Part shown: one piece after another, positions 42,388-54,077 of the stretch
Layout of the letters: the number at the start of each line of letters is the position of its first letter
How positions within the stretch are numbered: position 1 is the stretch's first letter
Source: Phytobacter ursingii
GTDB lineage: Bacteria > Pseudomonadota > Gammaproteobacteria > Enterobacterales > Enterobacteriaceae
Length of the DNA stretch: 64,000 nt
Direction of reading: 5' to 3'
NCBI GenBank assembly: GCA_901456055.1
Contig: CABDWT010000003.1
Coordinates: 193,352 to 257,351 of the forward strand
The notes under the pieces: model-generated
Seen by the model: only the letters and a program-made list of their open reading frames with translations
What the model was told of the DNA's origin: nothing
Databases searched by the model: none
Made by a program: the position numbers and the translations under genes

Positions 42388-44794
42388 TATCTGACTGAAT
42401 CGCTCCGGCGGTGACATCGCGGCCGGCTCCCGGTCCACGGATCACCAGCGGGTTATCGCGATACCAGCGACTTTCGATGGCAAACACATTATCGCAAGGC
42501 AGTAGCGCCGCCAGAGGGTGTTCCGGACGCACCGCTTCCACACCTACACGCGCTTTGCCGTTGGCATCGAAACGCGCCACATAACGCAGCACCAGCCCCA
42601 TCTCGCGAGCAGCCTCCAGACGCTGTGTCATCTGCTCATTGAGCTCATCGCCATTTTCAAAGAAATGGTCGATAGACTCCTCTTCACAGCTCGTCGGTAC
42701 CAGGGACTCCACGCGCACCTGGTTGGGTTCGATGTCATAACCCGCCTCACGCGCCAGAATGACCAGCTTACGCATCACGTCTTTACCGGAAAGATCAACG
42801 CGCGGGTCCGGCTCGGTCAGCCCCTGTTGCCAGGCCTGATCGACCAGATCAGTAAACGGCACGGTGCCGTCAAATTGCAGGAACAACCAGGAGAGCGTAC
42901 CGGAGAAGATACCGCTGATGGCCAGAATACTATCGCCACTATCGATAAGATCGCGAACCGTATGGTTTACTGGCAACCCGGCTCCGACGGTGGCGTTATA
43001 CAGCCAGCGACGCCCGGTTTTTTCAAACGCGTCGTGGATCTGGCGGTATTTGTCACTACTGCTGGCGCCTGCCAGTTTATTCGCACTGATCACATGGAAG
43101 CCGTGACTGGCAAAATCCAGATACTGGTCGGCAAGTTGCGGGCTTGCCGTGACATCCAGCACAACAAGATCATCGTACGGGTGCGCGCGCATCCACAGGA
43201 ATAGTGCCTCTTCATCCTGTTCGACCGCCTCATCATTGAAGAAGGCCAGCGCCCGGCTGGCGTCGAGCCCCTCGTAATTCAATAAACTACGGCGGCTATC
43301 CACCACGCCTGCGAGAACAAATTCGAACCCGGTACGGGCAGACAATGCGCTCTGTTCGCGGGCAAACAGCTCGAGCCAGCGAGAACCGATATTGCCTTTA
43401 CCAAACAACATCAGGCCAATGCGTTTTTCCGCGCGGAACAGTGACTGGTGCAGCCCCTGAATCAGGCTTTCCGTTGGCCCTACGCGCAGCACTGCGACAA
43501 GACTGATACCTTCATCTGACTGCCAGACGAATTCCACGGGCTGGCCTTTCAACTGCTGCCAGAAACGGTGACTGTGCAGCGGATTACGGCAAACACCTGC
43601 CCCGACCATTGCCACCAGAGCCAGCCCCTGACGCAAACGCAGTTCGCCCGGCAGACCGGCTTCGTCGAGCAGTTTAAAGACGCTATCCACCACTTCCGAG
43701 GTGTAGCAGAGCTGCAGAAGATTACGGTCCGCGTGAGCGCCTGTCGCCAGCGGACGAACCTGAGCGCGCTTAAGGATCACATCAATATCACGTTGCGCCA
43801 GTTTGAAATCTTGCCCGGCAGGCACCTGAAATTCGATCAGACAAACATCATCATGGCTTGTGACGATACGGGCGCCCGTGCCGGAAGCCAGTACGCGCTC
43901 AATACGCGTAGACCCCTGCTCCGGGTTGTAGCTACAACGCAACTGCAAATCGATATTGCTGCCGGAAACCGGCTGCAAGGTTCGGGCGTGAAGTACCGGC
44001 GCCGCCAGACGTGCCAGCTCGCTGGCTTCATCCAGACGCAGCAACGGCAGCAGACAGGCATCTTTCACTTTACGCGGGTCGGCGCTGTATACACCGGCCA
44101 CGTCACTCCAGATCGTCACGCGGGTAACCCCGGCTAATGCGCCAATTTGCGTTGCCGAATAGTCAGAACCATTGCGCCCCAGCAGCACGGTTTCGCCCGC
44201 CTCGTTGCGGCTGATAAAGCCCGTCACAACGATACGTTTGTCCGGATGCTGCGCCAGCAGTTGCTGGAACAGCGGCCATGAAGCGCCTTCGTTGACCTGC
44301 GGCTGAGCCGCACGTTCCGCGCGCAGAAACTCTCGCGCATCAAGCCATGCTGAGGCCTGCCCTTGCTGGTTCAGTACGGCAGACATCAGACGCGCAGACC
44401 ACACTTCCCCATGCCCCACCACTTCGGCATAGACCGCATCGGTAATGCCGCCATCAAGCAACCCGGCCAGGCGCTCAAGGTCACGAATAAACTCACTAAT
44501 CAGACCGTCAGCCACATCGGCTGGCAACAGCCCGGCAATCAGCTCGCTCTGGTAACGACGTAACGACTGCTGAACCTGATGCGCAGAGAGACGATCGGTC
44601 TGGCTCAATTTGAGCCAGCTAATCAACTGGTTAGTGGTACTGCCGGCTGCCGAAACGACCATTAAATCGCCCGGTTGCGAATATTCCGCCATGATCCCCG
44701 CGACGCGCAGGTAACATTTCACATCAGCCAGACTGCTCCCACCAAACTTATGCAGTTGACGAACCTTCGCCCCTGCCTGCGCATTCACACTCAT
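42362..44794 (-). CDS. metL: Bifunctional aspartokinase II / homoserine dehydrogenase II
   Basis: MetL catalyses the first and third steps from aspartate towards methionine. The 810-residue protein has the aspartokinase domain at the N terminus (HKFGGSSLAD, residues 15-24; LLGRNGSDYSA near 205) and the NAD(P)-binding homoserine dehydrogenase domain from about residue 460 (LMFGKGNIGSRW), with the catalytic region NATVGAGLPV near 600. It lies two bases after metB in one operon repressed by MetJ. Confidence 0.98.
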   Translation of the reverse strand: MSVNAQAGAKVRQLHKFGGSSLADVKCYLRVAGIMAEYSQPGDLMVVSAAGSTTNQLISWLKLSQTDRLSAHQVQQSLRRYQSELIAGLLPADVADGLISEFIRDLERLAGLLDGGITDAVYAEVVGHGEVWSARLMSAVLNQQGQASAWLDAREFLRAERAAQPQVNEGASWPLFQQLLAQHPDKRIVVTGFISRNEAGETVLLGRNGSDYSATQIGALAGVTRVTIWSDVAGVYSADPRKVKDACLLPLLRLDEASELARLAAPVLHARTLQPVSGSNIDLQLRCSYNPEQGSTRIERVLASGTGARIVTSHDDVCLIEFQVPAGQDFKLAQRDIDVILKRAQVRPLATGAHADRNLLQLCYTSEVVDSVFKLLDEAGLPGELRLRQGLALVAMVGAGVCRNPLHSHRFWQQLKGQPVEFVWQSDEGISLVAVLRVGPTESLIQGLHQSLFRAEKRIGLMLFGKGNIGSRWLELFAREQSALSARTGFEFVLAGVVDSRRSLLNYEGLDASRALAFFNDEAVEQDEEALFLWMRAHPYDDLVVLDVTASPQLADQYLDFASHGFHVISANKLAGASSSDKYRQIHDAFEKTGRRWLYNATVGAGLPVNHTVRDLIDSGDSILAISGIFSGTLSWLFLQFDGTVPFTDLVDQAWQQGLTEPDPRVDLSGKDVMRKLVILAREAGYDIEPNQVRVESLVPTSCEEESIDHFFENGDELNEQMTQRLEAAREMGLVLRYVARFDANGKARVGVEAVRPEHPLAALLPCDNVFAIESRWYRDNPLVIRGPGAGRDVTAGAIQSDINRLAQLL

Positions 44795-44796
44795 GT

Positions 44797-45957
44797 TTAT
44801 CCCTCAGCTGCGACCCGGAAGCCATTTTCCAGGTCGGCAATCAAATCTTCACCATCTTCAATGCCGGTTGAGATACGCAGTAACGTCTCTGAAATCCCGG
44901 CAGCGGCACGTGCTTCCGGCGCCATGCCCGCGTGTGTCATCGTGGCAGCGTGGGAGATTAAGCTTTCAACCCCACCTAACGATTCCGCCAGCGTAAATAA
45001 TGACAAACCGCTTAAGAAGCGACGCAGTGTTTGCTCATCGCCATCCAGTTCGAAACTCAACATTGCGCCAAAGCCTTTCTGCTGACGTGCGGCAATCTCG
45101 TGCCCCTGATTTTCCGGCAGCGACGGGTGATAAAGCTTTTTCACCAGCGGCTGCTTTTTCAGAAACTCAACGATTGCCTGGGCGTTACGCTGCGCCACTT
45201 CCATACGTGGAGACAGGGTACGCAGGCCACGCAACAGCAGATAGCTGTCGAAGGCGCTACCGGTGACGCCGATATTATTCGCCCACCATGCCAGTTCTGT
45301 GACGGTATCCGGGTCTTTGGCAATCACCACGCCCGCGACAACGTCCGAGTGACCATTCAGGTATTTCGTACATGAATGCAATACCAAATCTGCGCCTAAC
45401 GCCAGCGGGTTTTGCAACGCCGGGCTCAGGAAGGTGTTATCTACCACGCTGACCGCACCGACCTCGCGCGCGAGTTGGCAGATTTTCGCAATATCCACGA
45501 CGCGCAACAATGGGTTGCTCGGACTTTCCACCAGCACCAGCTTTGGTTTTTGCGCCAGTGCCGCTTTTAATGCCTGTTCATCATTCTGATCGACAAACAA
45601 AACTTTATAGCAGCCGCGTTTTGCCAGACTGTCGAAAAGACGATAACTGCCGCCATAGCAATCATGCGGCGCAACCAGCAGGTCGCCCGGCTTCAGGAAA
45701 ACCGTGGTCACCAGATGAATCGCCGACATACCGGTGTTGGTCATCACGGCACCCGCACCACCTTCCAGCTCTGCCAGCGCACGCTGCACGACATCGCGCG
45801 TCGGATTACCACGGCGTGAATAGTCATGGGCTCGTGGCTCATTAAAACCGGTGAAATTATAGGTGCTGGAGAGATGAATTGGCGGAACAACGCAACCGTA
45901 TTGCTCGTCATCGTTCAATCCGCTACGCACTGCGATGGTGGCCTGTTTACGCGTCAT
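44797..45957 (-). CDS. metB: Cystathionine gamma-synthase
   Basis: MetB joins O-succinylhomoserine and cysteine to cystathionine. The 386-residue PLP enzyme has the PLP lysine K198 in HSCTKYLNGHSD, the phosphate-binding NTGMSAI near residue 74, and the family segment YSRRGNPTRD. It is first in metBL, divergent from metJ across an array of met boxes. Confidence 0.98.
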   Translation of the reverse strand: MTRKQATIAVRSGLNDDEQYGCVVPPIHLSSTYNFTGFNEPRAHDYSRRGNPTRDVVQRALAELEGGAGAVMTNTGMSAIHLVTTVFLKPGDLLVAPHDCYGGSYRLFDSLAKRGCYKVLFVDQNDEQALKAALAQKPKLVLVESPSNPLLRVVDIAKICQLAREVGAVSVVDNTFLSPALQNPLALGADLVLHSCTKYLNGHSDVVAGVVIAKDPDTVTELAWWANNIGVTGSAFDSYLLLRGLRTLSPRMEVAQRNAQAIVEFLKKQPLVKKLYHPSLPENQGHEIAARQQKGFGAMLSFELDGDEQTLRRFLSGLSLFTLAESLGGVESLISHAATMTHAGMAPEARAAAGISETLLRISTGIEDGEDLIADLENGFRVAAEG

Positions 45958-46018
45958 GGTGAAGGCTTCCTGGCTTAATGGATGAAAAGTCAGGCTCCAG
46001 AGTAAACATAAGAATAAT

Positions 46019-46066
46019 AGACGTCAATACATCTGGACATCTAAACTTCTTTGCGTATAGATTGAG
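46019..46066. promoter_or_regulatory. Array of met boxes between metB and metJ
   Basis: Six contiguous eight-base units can be laid out: AGACGTCA, ATACATCT, GGACATCT, AAACTTCT, TTGCGTAT and AGATTGAG. The first three match the MetJ consensus AGACGTCT best. MetJ with S-adenosylmethionine binds such tandem units cooperatively to repress metBL and its own gene. Confidence 0.85.
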
Positions 46067-46233
46067 CAAAATCGCAATAGCCGTTAAAATTATATGCTTT
46101 AGTGAAGTGGCGCAGAGCGATACACCGTGTCACGGTACTGACTCTACGGTAAACTACGCGAGATTATGGTCCGGGCGCTGCATTGATCAGGTTCTGACCT
46201 TTTATTAATGACTGAGAGGATTAAAGGTATCTC

Positions 46234-46551
46234 ATGGCTGAATGGAGCGGCGAATATATCAGCCCGTACGCTGAGCACGGTAAGAAGAGTGAACAGGTAA
46301 AAAAAATTACGGTTTCCATTCCTCTGAAGGTGTTAAAAATCCTCACCGATGAGCGCACCCGTCGTCAGGTTAACAACCTGCGTCATGCCACCAACAGCGA
46401 ACTGCTGTGTGAGGCATTCCTGCATGCGTTTACCGGCCAACCGTTGCCCAACGATGAAGACCTGCGGAAAGAGCGCAGCGACGAAATCCCGGAAGAGGCA
46501 AAAGTGATTATGCGCGAATTGGGTATCGACCCCGATACGTGGGAGTACTGA
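46234..46551 (+). CDS. metJ: Methionine repressor MetJ
   Basis: MetJ is a 105-residue ribbon-helix-helix repressor that uses S-adenosylmethionine as corepressor. It begins [20 protein letters not shown]; the DNA-binding beta strand is [15 protein letters not shown] near residues 23-37, and [18 protein letters not shown] forms the SAM-contacting helices. It is divergent from metBL. A terminator follows at 46555. Confidence 0.98.
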   Translation: MAEWSGEYISPYAEHGKKSEQVKKITVSIPLKVLKILTDERTRRQVNNLRHATNSELLCEAFLHAFTGQPLPNDEDLRKERSDEIPEEAKVIMRELGIDPDTWEY

Positions 46552-46554
46552 TTT

Positions 46555-46589
46555 AAAAAGGCGGCTCATGGATTGAATCGCCTTTTTTG
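46555..46589 (+). terminator. metJ terminator
   Basis: AAAAAGGCG and CGCCTTTTTT form the stem with a longer loop (GCTCATGGATTGAAT), ending in a T run, immediately after the metJ stop. Confidence 0.85.
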
Positions 46590-46610
46590 TCTCGAACAAG
46601 GATGTAAATC

Positions 46611-47222
46611 ATGACAAAGAAGTTTGTCTTCTTGCTGCTCGCGGTGATGGTTTTCCCGGTTCTGGCTTATGAACCGCAGACGGGCGATATCATCTTTCAG
46701 ATGTCTCGCTCGTCACAAAGTAAAGCTATCCAGCAAGCCACTCATTCGCGCTTTAGCCACACTGGCATGATCGTGCTGCGTAACAATGTCCCCTATGTTT
46801 TTGAAGCCATCGGCCCGGTGGTCTATACGCCACTGCAAAAATTCATCAACCGTGGGGAAAAAGGGCACTACATCATCCGCCGCGTGAAAGGCGGGCTTTC
46901 CATTTCACAGCAGCAAAAACTGGTGCAGACGGCAACGCGCTACCTCGGCAAACCCTATGACCTGGCATTTTCATGGACCGATGAGCGCCAGTATTGCTCA
47001 GAAGTGGTGTGGAAGGTGTATGACCGTGCGCTGGGGATACAGCCGGGTAAGCTGCAGAAACTTAAAGAGTTCGACCTGAACTCCCCGATCGTGCGCGCCA
47101 AACTCAACGAGCGTTACGGGCGTAATGTCCCGCTGAACGAAACAGTGATCTCGCCACAAGCGTTATTTGACGCCCCGCAACTGGAAACCGTCGCAAAAAA
47201 ATGGACGGCCAAGGGGTTGTAA
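46611..47222 (+). CDS. yiiX: YiiX/YebB-like NlpC/P60-type hydrolase
   Basis: The 203-residue protein has a signal peptide (MTKKFVFLLLAVMVFPVLA) and the permuted papain-like fold of the YiiX/YebB family: a histidine in HSRFSHTGMI (about residue 52) and the cysteine in RQYCSEVVWKVY (about 130). Members are predicted periplasmic cysteine peptidases or amidases; the substrate is not known. It matches E. coli YiiX and its place next to metJ. Confidence 0.9.
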   Translation: MTKKFVFLLLAVMVFPVLAYEPQTGDIIFQMSRSSQSKAIQQATHSRFSHTGMIVLRNNVPYVFEAIGPVVYTPLQKFINRGEKGHYIIRRVKGGLSISQQQKLVQTATRYLGKPYDLAFSWTDERQYCSEVVWKVYDRALGIQPGKLQKLKEFDLNSPIVRAKLNERYGRNVPLNETVISPQALFDAPQLETVAKKWTAKGL

Positions 47223-47345
47223 AGCGCAGGGGGGACGTTGGATACGTCGCTTACATTAACGGCAGGAAGCGTTATACAGCAGTGGATAACCACAGAGCAT
47301 GCCTGAATGTGCACTGCTATCCCCAGTAATGGAGCAGAGATAAAT

Positions 47346-47377
47346 AAAAAAGGCAGAAGAAATCTTCTGCCTTTTTT
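47346..47377. terminator. Bidirectional terminator downstream of yiiX
   Basis: AAAAAAGGCAGAAG, loop AAAT and CTTCTGCCTTTTTT form a perfect 14-base-pair stem. With A and T tracts on either side it can stop both yiiX and the small minus-strand gene at 47405. Confidence 0.92.
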
Positions 47378-47404
47378 GTTGGACTGTCTGTTGCGCTGGC
47401 TCAA

Positions 47405-47491
47405 TCAGAAGCGGGTCACTTCCGGGTGAACCTCTGCCAGAGAAATAAAATAAGACACAACGACATTTTTCAGTGCATTTAGCATAGTCAT
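47405..47491 (-). CDS. Candidate small protein, 28 residues
   Basis: A short frame reads MTMLNALKNVVVSYFISLAE and then eight more residues (VHPEVTRF). Its ATG follows GAAAGGAT, a good ribosome site, and its stop lies 27 bases before a strong terminator. A perfect CRP palindrome lies 73 bases upstream (47564-47585) with a plausible -10 (TAGACT, 47533-47538). The amphipathic or hydrophobic stretch LNALKNVVVSYFISLA suggests membrane association. I do not recognise it. If the second ATG is used, it has 26 residues. Confidence 0.6.
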   Translation of the reverse strand: MTMLNALKNVVVSYFISLAEVHPEVTRF

Positions 47492-47563
47492 ATCCTTTCA
47501 CGCGTTGTTAATGATGTCTTTCGCTGTGAAAAGTCTATGCCTCTTCCATGTCGCCAGCAATAT

Positions 47564-47585
47564 TTTTGTGACTTTCATCACAAAA
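47564..47585. promoter_or_regulatory. CRP site, perfect TGTGA-N6-TCACA
   Basis: TGTGACTTTCATCACA at 47567-47582 has both half-sites of the CRP consensus intact, flanked by TTT and AAA. It lies between the end of the transporter gene and the small gene at 47405. The distance to the candidate -10 at 47533 fits a class II arrangement on the minus strand. Confidence 0.82.
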
Positions 47586-47604
47586 ATTTCACTCAAATGA
47601 TCGC

Positions 47605-49146
47605 CTACACGGCTGACGCGTGCGATTGCACTTCACGTGCCTTCTGCCGGTTGATGTAGCCAATGTCGTTATTGCCCCACAGTTTTTCGTAAGGCATACC
47701 CGCCAGCATTTCTACCGTCTTACGTGCCTGCGGCGTAATGGATTCCGGCGTCAGGCGGCCCGCACTACGCATTTTTGCCGTCTCTTCACGCAGAACGCTG
47801 TGCGTGGACAAGTTCAGACGAAAGCGCAACGACACCAGGAAACCGATCGACAGCACCAGCACGGTGCCGATACTCAGAATCATCAGGATGGTATGGCTCA
47901 CTCCCGGCACCTGTGTGCTCTGCCCGGAAATAAAACCGGACATTTGCATCAAAATGCCCACCAGCATCACTGCGCCAGCCTGAGAGGCCTTACGCGTTAG
48001 GGTCATGATCCCGGCAAAAATACCCTCGCGACGCTGACCCGTCACCACCTCGTCCACATCGGCGATATAGGTATAGATGTTCCACGGAATATAGTTAATG
48101 CCGCCACGCCCTAACCCGGCAATACCCGAAATAAATAATAGCAGCGACATATTATCGCTCTGTCCAGCCAGCGACAGCAGGGCGAAGGAAACCGCGGCCA
48201 GACCAAACAGCACCACGACAATACGGTAAGACGGCGCAGCGCCGAAACGAATACAGAGCGGGATCATCCCCATAACCGCGATAAACTGCAGAATCGCCAT
48301 GGTTCCCATCAGACTGGAGGCCAGCGTCGGACTCTGCATCAACACAAACACCACATAGTAGGTGAAGACCGCGTTGAAGACGTCCTGTGCAATATATCCG
48401 CCAAGATACATCCCCAGATGCTGACGAAAAATACGGATACGGAAGGTGGAACTCAATTCAATGATCAGACGGCCCAGGCTTTGTCCCAGGGTCAGTTTTG
48501 GTTTTACGGCTTCCGCTTGTTCATCACGTGGGCGCTCCCAGGTGAAGATCCACACCAGCGTCAATACTATCGCGCAGATCACGGCAAAGACGATGCTGGC
48601 ATAGAAGAAAGAAACAGCATTGTCTTTACCGAAGTGACTCAACAGGATACCGGGCAGGAAAGCAGCCAGAATGGCGGAAAGCTGTGCCAGCGCGATACGC
48701 GCTCCGGAAAACTTGGTTTTCTGTTTGAAATCATCGGTCATCTCCGGCACCAGCGTCTCATAAGGCACCAGAATCATCGTGTACACCACATCAAACAGCA
48801 GGTACGTGAATAAGTAGTACCAGTAGTTCATGTGGCCGACCCACATCAGCGTATAGGAAAATACGCACGGGATACCGAGCAGAATGAAGAACTTACGGCG
48901 ACCAAATCGTTTACCGAGCCAGGTATTGCCAAAGTTATCGGTCAGATAACCCATCAATGGGCTGACTACGGCATCCAGTACCCTGGCCATGGCGAAAATA
49001 AATGTCGCCTCAATCGGCGTCAAGCCGCAGAAGGTCGTATAAAAATAAAGTAACCATGCGGCAGTCAGTGCTGTTGTACCCGCTCCCAGAAAATCTCCGG
49101 AGCCGTACGCCAGATAATTCACTAAACCCGGTTTGCGTGTAGACAT
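47605..49146 (-). CDS. GPH-family sugar transporter, probably for oligogalacturonides (TogT-like)
   Basis: The 513-residue membrane protein has about twelve hydrophobic segments and the glycoside-pentoside-hexuronide cation symporter signatures: DAVVSPLMGYLTDN (about residues 57-70) and GKRFGRRKFFILLG after it. The best start is the ATG at 49144-49146 (MSTRKPGLVNYLAYGSGD), correctly spaced from AAGGA; a TTG four codons earlier is less likely. It follows a KdgM-family porin gene, the same pairing as in oligogalacturonide uptake of pectin-degrading enterics. Substrate is inferred from that pairing; sulphoquinovose or other uronides remain possible. Confidence 0.8.
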   Translation of the reverse strand: MSTRKPGLVNYLAYGSGDFLGAGTTALTAAWLLYFYTTFCGLTPIEATFIFAMARVLDAVVSPLMGYLTDNFGNTWLGKRFGRRKFFILLGIPCVFSYTLMWVGHMNYWYYLFTYLLFDVVYTMILVPYETLVPEMTDDFKQKTKFSGARIALAQLSAILAAFLPGILLSHFGKDNAVSFFYASIVFAVICAIVLTLVWIFTWERPRDEQAEAVKPKLTLGQSLGRLIIELSSTFRIRIFRQHLGMYLGGYIAQDVFNAVFTYYVVFVLMQSPTLASSLMGTMAILQFIAVMGMIPLCIRFGAAPSYRIVVVLFGLAAVSFALLSLAGQSDNMSLLLFISGIAGLGRGGINYIPWNIYTYIADVDEVVTGQRREGIFAGIMTLTRKASQAGAVMLVGILMQMSGFISGQSTQVPGVSHTILMILSIGTVLVLSIGFLVSLRFRLNLSTHSVLREETAKMRSAGRLTPESITPQARKTVEMLAGMPYEKLWGNNDIGYINRQKAREVQSHASAV

Positions 49147-49205
49147 TGTTTTACCCAATCCTTAGCGAAATATAAAATCTCGACTTAAAAATTGCGAGCG
49201 GACAC

Positions 49206-49227
49206 GGCGGCAATATATATTGCCGCC
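49206..49227. repeat. Perfect inverted repeat between porin and transporter genes
   Basis: GGCGGCAA-TATATA-TTGCCGCC is a perfect eight-base-pair stem in the 110-base gap between the two genes. Without a T run it is more likely an mRNA-stabilising or partial stop structure that favours expression of the upstream porin than a full terminator. Confidence 0.6.
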
Positions 49228-49256
49228 GCATTATTCAGACACAGAAAGAGAGGTAA

Positions 49257-49937
49257 CTAGAAGTTATAACCAATACCAACGCGATAACGCGTCTGGCGAT
49301 CATCAGTAATCGCTGTTTTATAACCCGAAGACACGTTACCTACTTCAACAAATGGCACCCAATTACCTGCTTTATACGCAACACGGAAATTATATTCGTA
49401 ATCTTGTTTAGTGTTGTTATAAATATTCTCATTTTCGGCAAATTTATAAATACCGTTAAGCTCAAACATCCAGTTACCGGTGTTATAGCCAATCCACGCT
49501 TCCGGACGATCAATACGGCGGTCATCACGGCCCTGCGCGTTGCGGCGAGTGTACTCGAAGCGATAGCGGAAGGCTGTCCACCAATTTTCGTTGATATTGT
49601 ATTGAACACGCACGAATGGCTTGTAAATTGTCTGATTTTCATCGGTCTCAATCGCAATACCAGGAAGCCATATCAGGTTACTCCAGGTAAACTGATAGTT
49701 GGCAGTATACTCAATCCCGTTCGTTTCCATATTATTCAGCGGTTTTTTAGCATCCGCATCATCAGAACGGGAAATACCTTCTAATGCTACCCCGAAACCG
49801 CTGGCAAACCGTTGAGAAATATATACACGATCATAGTTACGTCCATCATCATAATATTCATGACGATAGTCTACGTAACCCGCATGGGCTGTTCCTGCCA
49901 GTACCGGCAGTAATAACAACGCATATTTCAACTTCAT
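49257..49937 (-). CDS. KdgM-family oligogalacturonide-specific porin
   Basis: The 226-residue protein has a signal peptide (MKLKYALLLLPVLAGTAHA) and a small outer membrane beta barrel: alternating aromatic strands such as WWTAFRYRFEYTRR, WMFELNGIYKF and YEYNFRVAYKAG, and a C-terminal YRVGIGYNF ending in Phe. KdgM-family porins (KdgM, NanC, OmpL) pass acidic oligosaccharides. With the following GPH transporter it forms an uptake unit, probably for oligogalacturonides. The ribosome site is GAGGAA. Confidence 0.87.
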   Translation of the reverse strand: MKLKYALLLLPVLAGTAHAGYVDYRHEYYDDGRNYDRVYISQRFASGFGVALEGISRSDDADAKKPLNNMETNGIEYTANYQFTWSNLIWLPGIAIETDENQTIYKPFVRVQYNINENWWTAFRYRFEYTRRNAQGRDDRRIDRPEAWIGYNTGNWMFELNGIYKFAENENIYNNTKQDYEYNFRVAYKAGNWVPFVEVGNVSSGYKTAITDDRQTRYRVGIGYNF

Positions 49938-50274
49938 GGAAATTCCTCTTTGACGTAAATTTCAATAAAAGAAAAGCGTGTAGCTATGGATTCGCAGGCC
50001 AGCGTAACGAGTGAAAGACAGCTACAAATTAAAAATGTCCTAATAACGTGAGGAATTGTATTTTAGTGTAAATGTACAAACCTTTGAGTTTTTGCCAGCA
50101 TTCTGTTTAAGTGGCAAAAAAGCAAAGATACATCGGCTCAATGTCACCAACTGAAACAATAGACCCAGCAAATAGAAACAACGTGCCAAATCAAAAGAAC
50201 TAACGTTGCGAAAAATTACAGTCTGGGATGAGGGGAATGAAGATGATCGCAGGAAGGGCGCGGAATTCAGGGAC
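49938..50274. other. Intergenic region upstream of the porin gene
   Basis: These 337 bases between the porin and rpmE are AT-rich and should hold the porin promoter. I saw scattered TGAAAC and GAAACA words but no complete KdgR palindrome and no clear CRP site. No gene is evident. Confidence 0.5.
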
Positions 50275-50301
50275 AAAAAAAGCGCCTTTCGGCGCTTTTT
50301 T
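50275..50301. terminator. Terminator after rpmE
   Basis: AAAAAAAGCGCC, loop TTTC and GGCGCTTTTTT form a strong stem with A and T tracts. On the minus strand it lies 11 bases after the rpmE stop. Confidence 0.92.
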
Positions 50302-50312
50302 CATCAGGCAAC

Positions 50313-50525
50313 TTATTTGCTGCCCGGGATGCTGAAGCGTTTGTTGAAACGCTCAACACGACCACCGGTATCAACTACACGCTGTTTACCAGTGAAGAAC
50401 GGGTGGCAGTTGCCGCACACGTCCAGGTTCAGGTCGTGACCCACGGTAGAGTGGGTTTTGATGACATTACCGCAAGAACAGGTTGCAGTAATAGCTACAT
50501 AATTCGGGTGAATACCTTTTTTCAT
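50313..50525 (-). CDS. rpmE: Ribosomal protein L31, zinc-binding form
   Basis: L31 sits at the bridge between ribosomal subunits. The 70-residue protein has the four zinc cysteines C16, C18, C37 and C40 (TCSCGN, DVCGNC), so it is the zinc-containing paralogue rather than the YkgM type used in zinc limitation. It starts [18 protein letters not shown]. Divergent from priA. Confidence 0.98.
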   Translation of the reverse strand: MKKGIHPNYVAITATCSCGNVIKTHSTVGHDLNLDVCGNCHPFFTGKQRVVDTGGRVERFNKRFSIPGSK

Positions 50526-50542
50526 GGGAAACCTCAGTTTAA

Positions 50543-52927
<2,385 letters not shown>

Positions 52928-53051
52928 GGTTGCGAGGCACCTCGAAAAATTCAACTTTCATCACATTTTTAATGAAAATTCTGTAACCGATTAGATTAAC
53001 TATCTGATAAAAATGTGTCTGCGCCTGCGCCGCGCATGCGAGGAGAAGAAG

Positions 53052-54077
53052 GTGAAGACCAGGAATCAGGTTGCAGCCGCGACCATGAAAGATGTTGCCG
53101 TTAAAGCGAAGGTGTCCACGGCAACGGTGTCCCGTGCGTTAATGAACCCGGATAAAGTGTCGCAGGCTACCCGCAATCGGGTTGAGCAGGCGGCAATGGA
53201 AGTGGGTTATTTGCCGCAATCGATGGGACGTAATGTTAAACGTAATGAATCCCGGACGATCCTGGTGATCGTGCCGGATATTTGCGATCCGTTTTTTAGC
53301 GAAATTATCCGTGGCATCGAAGTCACTGCCGCAGAAAATGGTTATCTGGTCCTGATCGGCGATTGCGCGCATCAGAATCAGCAAGAAAAAACCTTTATAG
53401 ATTTAATCATCACTAAGCAGATAGACGGGATGCTGCTGCTCGGTTCGCGCTTGCCTTTCGATGCCAGCATCGAAGAACAACGTAACCTGCCGCCAATGGT
53501 GATGGCGAATGAGTTTGCCCCGGAACTGGAACTGCCCACGGTACATATCGACAACCTGACCGCCGCCTTCAATGCCGTGAATTACCTGCGCGAGCAGGGG
53601 CATCAGTACATTGGATGCATCGCCGGACCGGAAGAGATGCCGTTGTGCCACTACCGCCTGCAGGGCTATGTACAGGCGCTGCGTCGCTCCGGTATTACCG
53701 TTGACCCGCATTATATTGCCCGTGGCGACTTTACCTTTGCCGCCGGTGGCGAGGCGCTGGAACGGTTACTCTCTCTGCCGAAGCCGCCTACTGCGGTATT
53801 TTGTCACAGCGACGTGATGGCGCTCGGCGCGTTGTCTTATGCGAAGCGCCGCGGCCTGAAAGTGCCGCATGATTTGTCCATTATTGGTTTCGATAACATT
53901 TCGCTGGCTGAATTCTGCGATCCCCCTCTTACTACCGTCGCCCAGCCGCGTTTCGATATCGGTCGTGAAGCAATGCTGTTACTACTCGAACAGTTACAAG
54001 GTCATACGGTCAGCAGCGGCTCCCGATTACTGGATTGCGAATTGGTCATTCGTGGGTCAACTAAGGCGTTGACTTAA
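53052..54077 (+). CDS. cytR: Nucleoside-utilisation repressor CytR
   Basis: CytR is a LacI-family repressor of nucleoside uptake and catabolism genes; it binds together with CRP and is induced by cytidine. Starting at the GTG at 53052 (ribosome site GAGGAGAAGAAG) gives 341 residues, equal to the E. coli protein; the frame extends 13 codons upstream. The HTH MKDVAVKAKVSTATVSRALM is at residues 12-31, followed by the periplasmic-binding-protein-like sensor domain. A weak hairpin with AGCCCGTC arms lies after the stop (54114-54142). Confidence 0.96.
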   Translation: MKTRNQVAAATMKDVAVKAKVSTATVSRALMNPDKVSQATRNRVEQAAMEVGYLPQSMGRNVKRNESRTILVIVPDICDPFFSEIIRGIEVTAAENGYLVLIGDCAHQNQQEKTFIDLIITKQIDGMLLLGSRLPFDASIEEQRNLPPMVMANEFAPELELPTVHIDNLTAAFNAVNYLREQGHQYIGCIAGPEEMPLCHYRLQGYVQALRRSGITVDPHYIARGDFTFAAGGEALERLLSLPKPPTAVFCHSDVMALGALSYAKRRGLKVPHDLSIIGFDNISLAEFCDPPLTTVAQPRFDIGREAMLLLLEQLQGHTVSSGSRLLDCELVIRGSTKALT

